A DNA stretch of 5,626 nucleotides from an uncultured Clostridia bacterium (GTDB lineage Bacteria; Bacillota_A; Clostridia; Christensenellales; Aristaeellaceae). Below are positions 1-5,243 of this stretch, piece after piece (the stretch's first letter is position 1; every line of letters begins with the position of its first letter). The notes under the pieces were generated by a model that had not been told where the DNA came from, searched no databases, and worked only from the letters and a program-made list of their open reading frames with translations. The translations under genes were made by a program, and so were the position numbers. The stretch covers positions 1 to 5,626 of the forward strand of contig CAMBWJ010000139.1 in assembly GCA_945871545.1 (NCBI GenBank), in the 5' to 3' direction.

Positions 1-333
1 GAAGGCGAGGACGTTCAGGAGAAGCGTCGCCCCGGCGATCAGCGCAAAGGACGCGCGGATGCTCTCCCGCAGCCCATCCTCGTCGCGCTGGCCGAAGCGT
101 ATGGAGAACAGCGCCCCGCTGCCCATGCACAGCCCCAGCAGAATCGAGGTCAGAAAGGTCATCAGCGTGAAGGACGAGCCGACCGCCGCCAGCGCGTTCT
201 TCCCCAGAAACCTGCCGACGATCAGCGTGTCCGCAATGTTGTAGCACTGCTGCAACAAATTTCCCAGAATCATGGGCACCGCAAAGCGCAGCATGGAGCC
301 CATGACCGGCCCGCGGGTCAGATCCCTGTCCAT
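1..333 (-). CDS. MATE family efflux transporter, N-terminal part (runs off left edge)
   Basis: MATE proteins are polytopic inner-membrane antiporters that export drugs or other organic compounds in exchange for Na+ or H+. The 111 visible residues begin MDRDLTRGPVMGSMLRFAVP. Residues 25-52 carry the family's N-terminal signature (GNLLQQ-YNIADTLIVGRFLG-ALAAVGSS), which forms the end of the first membrane helix and the loop after it. A second hydrophobic stretch (about 53-78) and a third (about 94-111) follow. The remaining helices of the usual 12 lie outside the window. The ATG at 333 is preceded by a weak GGATG Shine-Dalgarno 7 nt upstream, and no other start codon lies in frame within the preceding leader. 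The gene is divergent from an Lrp/AsnC regulator, which may control it. Family assignment is firm; the substrate is unknown. Confidence 0.93.
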   Translation of the reverse strand, partial: MDRDLTRGPVMGSMLRFAVPMILGNLLQQCYNIADTLIVGRFLGKNALAAVGSSFTLMTFLTSILLGLCMGSGALFSIRFGQRDEDGLRESIRASFALIAGATLLLNVLAF

Positions 334-377
334 GACATCACATCCAAATCGTAAGTTATAAATTTCGTTTCGTAATA

Positions 378-406
378 ATTATAGCAATACAGCTTGCCAA
401 TGTCAA
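378..406 (-). promoter_or_regulatory. Promoter of the MATE gene
   Basis: Read on the minus strand, TTGACA (401-406) and TATAAT (378-383) are both perfect matches to the housekeeping sigma consensus and are separated by exactly 17 bp. Transcription would start near 371, giving a leader of roughly 40 nt before the ATG at 333. Such a perfect promoter suggests that control is by repression rather than activation (inference). Confidence 0.85.
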
Positions 407-426
407 TCGACCATTTACAATTCGAT
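406..426. promoter_or_regulatory. Candidate operator between the divergent MATE and Lrp/AsnC promoters
   Basis: ATCGA (406-410) and TCGAT (422-426) form a 5-bp inverted repeat with an 11-bp spacer. The arms are centred about 16 bp apart and cover or touch both -35 boxes. The position suits autoregulation by the Lrp/AsnC protein, but the arms are short and could occur by chance. Confidence 0.35.
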
Positions 427-442
427 CAGAAGGACGTATAAT
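414..442 (+). promoter_or_regulatory. Promoter of the Lrp/AsnC regulator gene
   Basis: TTTACA (414-419) and TATAAT (437-442) are separated by 17 bp, giving a near-consensus promoter. Its -35 box lies 7 bp from the -35 box of the divergent MATE promoter, so one bound protein could affect both. The start of transcription would be near 449, very close to the Shine-Dalgarno GGGAGG at 453-458. Confidence 0.82.
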
Positions 443-466
443 ATCTCCAGATGGGAGGGATACGCC

Positions 467-925
467 ATGTTTCTGGACGGACTGGACGCGCTGGACCAGC
501 AGATCGTGCAGCTGCTGATTGAAAACGCCCGAAGCTCCTATTCGGAGATCGGGCAGAAAATCGGGATTTCCCGCGTGGCGGTGAAGATGCGCATACAGGC
601 GCTGGAGCAGCGCGGGGTGATCGAGGAGTACACCACCGTCATCAATCCGCAGAAGATCGGCGGCGCGGTGTCCTGCTACTTCGAGATCGAGACCCAGCCG
701 GACGCGCTGCCGGAGGTGGAGCAGATTCTGAAGGGGAACGACGTCGTCACGCAGATCTATCGCGTGACCGGCAGGAACAAGCTGCACGTGCACGCGGTGG
801 CGGCCTCCGGCGAGGAGATGGAAGCGCTGATCCGGGAGGTGATCGATCCGCTCCCCGGCGTGATCGATTGCAGCTGCAACATCATCCTCTCCCGGATCAA
901 GGACATCAAGGGTCTGCGGCTGTGA
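467..925 (+). CDS. Lrp/AsnC family transcriptional regulator
   Basis: This is a complete 152-residue DNA-binding regulator, the usual length for the family. Residues about 5-55 form the winged helix-turn-helix. It opens with LDALDQQIVQLLIENARSSY, and the recognition helix lies in the segment SRVAVKMRIQALEQRG (35-50). Residues about 65-148 form the RAM/AsnC ligand-binding and oligomerisation domain, including the stretch VTGRNKLHVHAVA (100-112) where the family has its ligand-responsive loop. Members assemble into dimers to octamers and often respond to amino acids or other small metabolites. The ATG at 467 has a strong GGGAGG Shine-Dalgarno 8 nt upstream. The gene is divergent from the MATE exporter gene, so autoregulation plus control of MATE is likely by analogy. 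The ligand cannot be told from the sequence. Confidence 0.93.
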   Translation: MFLDGLDALDQQIVQLLIENARSSYSEIGQKIGISRVAVKMRIQALEQRGVIEEYTTVINPQKIGGAVSCYFEIETQPDALPEVEQILKGNDVVTQIYRVTGRNKLHVHAVAASGEEMEALIREVIDPLPGVIDCSCNIILSRIKDIKGLRL

Positions 926-941
926 CAGTGCAGCCGCTCTT

Positions 942-960
942 ACCGCCGTGTGCGGCGGTT
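942..960 (+). terminator. Weak hairpin just after the Lrp/AsnC gene
   Basis: ACCGCCG (942-948) pairs perfectly with CGGCGGT (953-959) around the 4-nt loop TGTG. It lies 16 nt past the stop codon and is followed by TTTACA, which is a poor U-tract. It may assist the longer hairpin directly downstream. Confidence 0.45.
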
Positions 961-970
961 TACACATGAC

Positions 971-1007
971 AACGCAGCGATTGCATGCCTTTGCAATCGC
1001 TGCGTTT
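971..1007 (+). terminator. Strong hairpin, probable terminator, possibly bidirectional
   Basis: AACGCAGCGATTGCA (971-985) pairs with 992-1006 in a perfect 15-bp stem around the 6-nt loop TGCCTT. On the plus strand the stem runs into TTTCATT; on the minus strand it runs into TTGTCAT. Both U-tracts are imperfect. It is placed to end the Lrp/AsnC transcript and could also stop the convergent PstS-like transcript coming from the right. Confidence 0.7.
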
Positions 1008-1040
1008 CATTGAACCAGGCCCGTCTGTTTCCTGCCATGG

Positions 1041-1068
1041 AGCTCCCGGGAAATCAGCGCCGGGAGCT
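1041..1068. repeat. Inverted repeat in the convergent gap
   Basis: AGCTCCCGG (1041-1049) pairs with CCGGGAGCT (1060-1068) around a 10-nt loop. No T-run follows on either strand, so a simple intrinsic terminator is unlikely. It might protect the 3' end of the minus-strand transcript. The rest of 1069-1195 shows only a 6-bp hairpin, ACCCGC (1144-1149) with GCGGGT (1155-1160), and no gene. Confidence 0.4.
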
Positions 1069-1195
1069 GGGTGTGCGCGTCTGACCCGTTTTTGATCTGC
1101 GGCTCCCCGCCGGAGAAGGCTCGTGGACGCTGAGACAAGGCGGACCCGCTGAGCGCGGGTGCATCCGCGCGAAGGAATGGTCCCGCTTCCTGCGA

Positions 1196-2878
1196 TCAGA
1201 GCAGCATCATCCGGGTTACAGCATCAAACACGCCGGTGGCCTCGAGGCCCTGGGCGATCTGGAAAGCGCTCACAGCGTCGGCAGTCGCCCTGTCGTATTC
1301 GCCGGTGCATTGATCCTCGCCGAGATAGCCCAGCTCCAGCAGCGCCTGCTGCATCTCCGCAACATCCTCGCCCGCCATGCATGCTTCATGCCGGTTGTAG
1401 GAGAAGGTGCGCGGCGCGGTTGCCGCCGTGGCGCGACGCAGCTCGGAGAGGTACCGGGCGGTCAGATCGCAGTTTACCCGGAGCACACCGTTCATCCGGA
1501 CGAAGGCATCGCCATAGCTGTCCACCATCGGCACATACCACGCCCGCCCCTCGAACGCGCTGCAGCAGGCCTCCTGATGGAACCTCAGCCCGGCCCGGGC
1601 ATAGCAGCCCTGCCAGATGCGCACCAGCTCGTCCTCGGTAAAGGCGCACAGCTCCCCGCGCGTGATCCGTCTCTCTCTGAGCGCATCGATGACCGCACCA
1701 ACCTCCGCGCTGTCGGGATTTCCGCTGCGCGCGTGGATCACCACCGAATCCGAAAAGCCTACGGACAGCGTGCTGTGTTCCGCAATCAGCTCCCGGCTCA
1801 CATCGCTGCCGATCCAATCGAACAGCTGCCGTGCGGGGCTGTCCGCGGGTTCATCCGCCCGGATCGCCACATAGGAGGTGGTCACGAAGGGATAGTTTCC
1901 GTTCTGGAAGTTCTCGGTGGTGGGCGCGTAGCCGTCCACATTGAACAGCTTCAGCGCAGCGTTGTCCTGCTCCAGCCTGGAATAGCGGGAGGAGACCCAC
2001 ACATCCCGATCCTCATAGCAAACCTGGTACCACGCCACATCCCGCTCGTCAAAGCGCGTGCGCCCCGCGTATTCCAGCGTGGTTCCCGCAGGCACGGCGG
2101 CCACAACGTCGTATTCCAGGCCGGAATAATCCCGAAGGTTGACGCTGCCCGTGGTCACGACCTTCGGCTTTTCCACCTCGTGGCTGAGGAACACGTTGCT
2201 CACGTAGGACATGATGTTGTAGCCGATGGAGAAGCGGTTTTCCATCACGTTCAGCGTGACGTCGCTCATGTCGTCGATCTCCTCCATCTTGTAGGGCGTC
2301 GCGCCGACGACCTCGCCCTCCTGAAAGCCCAGCGACTGGAAATCGGGCATCTCGTAGCCCGTCCACACCAGATTTTCAAACATCCGCTGGCTGCCGGACT
2401 CCGGATTGCGTATGTAGGCCACGATCTCGCCGCCGACGGGACAATCCCGAACGCCGTACCAGTCCGTAATGTCGCCCCGGTAGATGGAGCGGATCTCCGC
2501 GCTGGTGAGGTTCTGCGCCGGATTGCTGGCGTTGCCCATGAACACCAGGCCGTCGTAGCCGTAGATTTTCATCTCAATATCCACGCCTGCGTCGGCAAAG
2601 TACTGCATCTCGTCCGCCGTGGGCGCGATCAGGAAGATGACGTCCGCCTTGCCGTCGGCAAGGTTCAGCCACGCACCGTGGGTCTTGGAGCACATGGGCG
2701 CGGGGCCTTCCACCCCCTGTCCGGTGAAGTAGGCATAGATTGCATCCGTGATGGGAATGCGCGCGGTGGAATTGTCGATCTGCGGAAGCGACGTCAGGCG
2801 CTCCGCCAGGGCCATGCCGCCCAGCGCCACGCAGAGCGTCAGCAGTAGCGCCGCGCACCAGTACAGCTTGCACTTCAT
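1196..2878 (-). CDS. Secreted PstS-like binding protein with inserted SH3b domain, YARHG-like segment and peptidoglycan-binding domain
   Basis: This 560-residue protein has a Sec signal peptide (about 1-25, likely cut after ALA). The cysteine in it is not in a lipobox, so it is probably released or wall-bound rather than a lipoprotein. Residues about 30-235 and 307-380 together resemble a PstS-type phosphate-binding fold: DNSTARIPITDAIYAYFTG (35-53), LTSAEIRSIYRGDITDWYG (124-142), NPESGSQ (158-164), SIGYNIMSY (217-225), then NVDGYAPTTENFQNGNYPF (313-331). Between the halves, residues about 239-303 look like a bacterial SH3 domain (GSVNLRDYSG, VPAGTTLEY, WYQVCYED, VWVSSRY). Residues about 411-451 resemble a YARHG domain (CYARAGLRF, then AWYVP). 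Residues about 499-560 are a peptidoglycan_binding_1 domain (AEMQQALLELGYLG, TADAVSAFQ, GVFDAVTRMMLL). The ATG has AAGGGGGG 7 nt upstream. No Pst permease or ATPase is nearby, so wall-associated binding or sensing fits better than transport (inference). Phosphate as the ligand is unproven. Confidence 0.85.
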   Translation of the reverse strand: MKCKLYWCAALLLTLCVALGGMALAERLTSLPQIDNSTARIPITDAIYAYFTGQGVEGPAPMCSKTHGAWLNLADGKADVIFLIAPTADEMQYFADAGVDIEMKIYGYDGLVFMGNASNPAQNLTSAEIRSIYRGDITDWYGVRDCPVGGEIVAYIRNPESGSQRMFENLVWTGYEMPDFQSLGFQEGEVVGATPYKMEEIDDMSDVTLNVMENRFSIGYNIMSYVSNVFLSHEVEKPKVVTTGSVNLRDYSGLEYDVVAAVPAGTTLEYAGRTRFDERDVAWYQVCYEDRDVWVSSRYSRLEQDNAALKLFNVDGYAPTTENFQNGNYPFVTTSYVAIRADEPADSPARQLFDWIGSDVSRELIAEHSTLSVGFSDSVVIHARSGNPDSAEVGAVIDALRERRITRGELCAFTEDELVRIWQGCYARAGLRFHQEACCSAFEGRAWYVPMVDSYGDAFVRMNGVLRVNCDLTARYLSELRRATAATAPRTFSYNRHEACMAGEDVAEMQQALLELGYLGEDQCTGEYDRATADAVSAFQIAQGLEATGVFDAVTRMMLL

Positions 2879-3128
2879 TGAGTATCCCCCCTTGATTCGG
2901 TTTGCGGAATGCGCGCCGCGTCACTGCGGCTTCATCCGGCTCGTGTGTCTCGGGCGCTGCGCTTCATGGGCCAGCCGGACGATCCATCCCCCGGCATCCG
3001 AAATCCGCACGCCCGCAACGCTTATTTGACGTAGATCTGACACAAATTGTTCAATGTATCCCGCATTGCGCGCACAAGTGAAGCAGCCCGCTTCCGCACC
3101 GGGAGGGATGCATCCATCCGGCAACCCG
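2879..3128 (-). other. 250-bp gap between the two minus-strand genes
   Basis: The gap holds the AAGGGGGG Shine-Dalgarno of the PstS-like gene (2886-2893) and an AT-rich island (about 3020-3060) in otherwise GC-rich DNA. On the minus strand this island contains ATTGAACAAT, a 4-bp inverted repeat around a 2-bp centre, and could hold a promoter, but I find no good -35/-10 pair. A 10-bp palindrome, GGATGCATCC, lies at 3106-3115. There is no clear terminator after the lipoprotein gene, so read-through into the PstS-like gene is possible. A 67-codon open frame with a TTG start (2921-3124) has no Shine-Dalgarno and no recognisable family, and is not called as a gene. Confidence 0.4.
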
Positions 3129-4961
3129 TCACTTCAGGGTGATGTACTGCTCCGGCTGGGCGAGGACAGCGCCGCCCGCCCTGAAATGGTTCAGCCACAC
3201 ATCCTTCACCGGATCCTCGCCCTCCGTGAACGTGCGGCTTTCATCCGCAAGGAAGGGCGCAAAGTGCGCATATGTCGCCAGGCAGGTCACAGAGAAGCTG
3301 TCGTCATCCCCGATGTCCCTGCCATCCTTCCGCACCTTGGTCAGTGTGTAGCTCCCCTCGTCCTCCTGCACCTCGATGGCAACGCCGCTGACGATGGGCA
3401 GAGAGCCGCGGTTGAAGGGTATGAAGCCGCCTTCGATTCCTTCGACGCAGGCACGGATCGTCTCCTTCAGCTCCGCGCCGCTCATCTCCCGGTGGAAGGA
3501 CACCAGGCCGTTGGGCATAATCATGCTGCCCGCCATCTTTTCCGTGTAATCCGCCTGAAGCACGGAGCCCGTGAAGCTGTCGCCCGTCGCCAGCAGCACG
3601 TCGCTGCCATAGATCCCGCGCAGGGTGTTTGCCATGACCGAGTAGGCTTCGCTGCCGCCCTTGCTGTGGAAGATGGCGGAGTAGCCCTTCCCGGAGCTCA
3701 GGACGGTTTCGGCGGAAGCATCCCCGGGCTGGCGGAGCTGAGCGTCAAAGGCTGCGTATGCCTGCTGCGCGTCGTATTCGCCCGCAATCATCTTCGAGAC
3801 CACGTCCCTGGACACGGCGAAGAAATCATTGGAGGCGATGCGGATGTACATGTGGTTCTGCTCGATCAGCGGCCTCAGGTTCGCCAGATGCCCGGTCAGA
3901 TGAATGCCCACATCCTGGCTGTAGCTCAGAACGTCCCCGCTGGCGAGCACCGTCTGTCCCTCCTCGGAGAGCATCACATCCAGAATCTGCATCGCCTTCT
4001 CCCGGCGGCTATTGTCCTGTTCCAGATTGCGGTTCAGCGCCACCTGCAGGTAGGGCGTGGTCATCAGCCACTGCTCGCCATTCTGTCCGAAATAGGGCAG
4101 AAGCACCGTGTCTATCCCCTGGTTCAGAAATTCCAGCACCCGCGCGGAGCTGCCGGTAATCATGGCAACCTCGCCCCTTGCGAACATGTTGATCACAGGG
4201 GTATAGCCCAGCTCCAGTACATCGGGGGTCAGGTTCACATCCCGAATAAACTGCTCCATCCGTTCAAACACGCCCGGCCAGACGACCTCATCCAGCCCGA
4301 CGCGCTCCGTACTTGCGGGATCGGAATAGGCCATGCGCCACCTGCATCCTTCCAGGGAGGTGAGCTCCGGGATGGACAGGCCCTGCAGGGCCTCCATGCA
4401 GGTATAGTCGTAGACAAAATCGCCCACATGCCCCCGGATGCCCACTTCTTCAAAGGCCTGGCACGCGGAGACGAAGCTCTCGTAATCCGTGGGCAGGGGA
4501 ATGTTGTACTCCTCAAACAGGCCACGGTTGGTGACGAAGCCGTGCACATCGGCGCTCAGCGGCAGCCAGTTGATGCTGCCATCCTCATTCGTGAAGCTGG
4601 CGAGATAGGCGTCATAGAAGGCGCCGGCCTCGGAGGTCGTGGACAGATCCATCAGGCTGTCCTTCAGCGGCGCGGCATCATGCAGCGAAAAGCGGCAGCA
4701 GGTGATGATGTCCGGCAGCGCGCCGTTCTCATTCATGAATTTGTAGAAGTCCAGATCATTGTTGCCCACGACAAACTGGATGTTCATATCCGGCAGCTGG
4801 GACTGGATGTAGGGCGCGTAGCTTTCGTACATCGCACCGGTCCACAGATACACCGTAATCGTGTCCGCATCTTCCTTCGCGGTTTTGTTTGCTGCGCAGC
4901 CCGTAACCAGCGCCAGTACCATGATGAGAGACAGCAGTAAACCGATCCATTTCCTCTTCAT
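3129..4961 (-). CDS. Lipoprotein: extracellular solute-binding domain fused to 5'-nucleotidase C-terminal domain
   Basis: The protein has 610 residues. Residues 1-22 are a lipoprotein signal peptide with lipobox VTGC, so Cys22 would be lipidated and the protein held on the outer face of the membrane. Residues about 33-412 match a family 1 type ABC solute-binding fold (TITVYLWTG, ALPDIITCCRFSLHDAAPL, GLFEEYNIPLPTDYESFVSAC, MFARGEVAMITGSSA, AMQILDVMLSEEGQTVL). Most such proteins stop near this point. Here residues about 436-600 follow and resemble the 5'-nucleotidase C-terminal (substrate-specificity) domain: VMANTLRGIYGSDVLLATGD, PNGLVSFHREMSGAELKETI, SGVAIEVQEDEGSYTLTKVR, DSFSVTCLATYAHF. The metallophosphatase half that does catalysis in real 5'-nucleotidases is absent, so a binding role is more likely than an enzyme. 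The ATG at 4961 is chosen because AAGGAG lies 8 nt upstream and the signal peptide begins there; an in-frame ATG at 5054 lacks a Shine-Dalgarno and would bury the signal. No permease is adjacent. The gene is divergent from a TetR regulator. Confidence 0.85.
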   Translation of the reverse strand: MKRKWIGLLLSLIMVLALVTGCAANKTAKEDADTITVYLWTGAMYESYAPYIQSQLPDMNIQFVVGNNDLDFYKFMNENGALPDIITCCRFSLHDAAPLKDSLMDLSTTSEAGAFYDAYLASFTNEDGSINWLPLSADVHGFVTNRGLFEEYNIPLPTDYESFVSACQAFEEVGIRGHVGDFVYDYTCMEALQGLSIPELTSLEGCRWRMAYSDPASTERVGLDEVVWPGVFERMEQFIRDVNLTPDVLELGYTPVINMFARGEVAMITGSSARVLEFLNQGIDTVLLPYFGQNGEQWLMTTPYLQVALNRNLEQDNSRREKAMQILDVMLSEEGQTVLASGDVLSYSQDVGIHLTGHLANLRPLIEQNHMYIRIASNDFFAVSRDVVSKMIAGEYDAQQAYAAFDAQLRQPGDASAETVLSSGKGYSAIFHSKGGSEAYSVMANTLRGIYGSDVLLATGDSFTGSVLQADYTEKMAGSMIMPNGLVSFHREMSGAELKETIRACVEGIEGGFIPFNRGSLPIVSGVAIEVQEDEGSYTLTKVRKDGRDIGDDDSFSVTCLATYAHFAPFLADESRTFTEGEDPVKDVWLNHFRAGGAVLAQPEQYITLK

Positions 4962-5097
4962 TGCGTTCGCTCCTTGTCTTTCATTTTTTCTTCTCAGGCC
5001 ATTGCGACAAAATCGCGCTCTGCTGCAAAAGCCGGGGCCGTATGGAAATTGCATTTCAAAAAAGCGATGAATTTTATAAGTATACGTAAAGTTTCCC
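4962..5097 (-). other. Long 5' leader of the lipoprotein gene
   Basis: If transcription begins near 5097, the untranslated leader is about 135 nt. It contains small stems: GAAAT/ATTTC (5045-5049 with 5053-5057) and GCGA/TCGC (5004-5007 with 5013-5016), the latter flanked by GGCC at 4997-5000 and 5036-5039. I recognise no known riboswitch, and no U-rich terminator hairpin is evident. Confidence 0.4.
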
Positions 5098-5104
5098 TTT
5101 TATA

Positions 5105-5133
5105 ATTATATACGCCCCATCGCCAAAAATCAA
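5105..5133 (-). promoter_or_regulatory. Promoter of the lipoprotein gene
   Basis: Read on the minus strand, TTGATT (5128-5133) and TATAAT (5105-5110) are separated by 17 bp. The -10 box is perfect and the -35 box matches 4 of 6. It points toward the solute-binding lipoprotein gene and lies back to back with the TetR promoter. Confidence 0.78.
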
Positions 5134-5174
5134 GCTGTCCGATCAATGCTTTCAGTATAAACATGAAAAGAAGC

Positions 5175-5203
5175 TTGACAGCTAACGAATATTAGCTTAT
5201 ACT
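5175..5203 (+). promoter_or_regulatory. Promoter of the TetR-family gene
   Basis: TTGACA (5175-5180) and TATACT (5198-5203) are separated by 17 bp, giving a near-consensus promoter. Transcription would start near 5210, about 34 nt before the GTG start. The whole spacer is occupied by an inverted repeat, which suggests repression by a bound dimer. Confidence 0.85.
5180..5197. promoter_or_regulatory. Candidate TetR operator inside its own promoter
   Basis: AGCTAA (5180-5185) and TTAGCT (5192-5197) form a perfect 6-bp inverted repeat with a 6-bp centre, 18 bp in all, filling the gap between the -35 and -10 boxes. This size and place are typical of TetR-family operators. A related direct repeat follows: TTAGCTTATA (5192-5201) and TTAGTTAATA (5204-5213), 8 of 10 bases alike, 12 bp apart. 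Binding here would block the regulator's own promoter and might reach the divergent one. Confidence 0.6.
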
Positions 5204-5243
5204 TTAGTTAATAAAAATTAGCCACAGAGAGGAGCGCATTTCC

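Noticed and set aside
356..967. 203-codon open frame on the minus strand across the Lrp/AsnC gene
   Set aside because: It overlaps the whole regulator gene and both its flanks, including the promoters, and has no recognisable domain.
1310..2848. Open frame of 512 codons on the plus strand, opposite the PstS-like gene
   Set aside because: No recognisable domain and no ribosome binding site; the minus-strand product has several domains in the right order.
2921..3124. 67-codon open frame with a TTG start between the two minus-strand genes
   Set aside because: No Shine-Dalgarno, no family resemblance, and it lies over a likely regulatory gap. It could be a decayed fragment, but nothing supports it.
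4539..4550. Asp-Val-His-Gly (residues 138-141) in the lipoprotein, resembling the first metal-binding motif of metallophosphatases
   Set aside because: The other motifs of that family (GDxxD, GNHD) are missing, and the segment falls where solute-binding proteins have their inner cleft sequence before the GLFEEYNI motif.
3054..4940. Long open frame of 628 codons on the plus strand, opposite the lipoprotein gene
   Set aside because: It is rich in His, Gly, Arg and Ala, resembles no family, and mirrors a minus-strand gene that has a signal peptide, a Shine-Dalgarno and clear domains. It is a by-product of GC-rich codon use.
4962..5054. In-frame ATG at 5054 that would extend the lipoprotein by 31 residues
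   Set aside because: There is no Shine-Dalgarno before it, and the extension would put charged residues ahead of the lipoprotein signal peptide. The ATG at 4961 has AAGGAG at good spacing.
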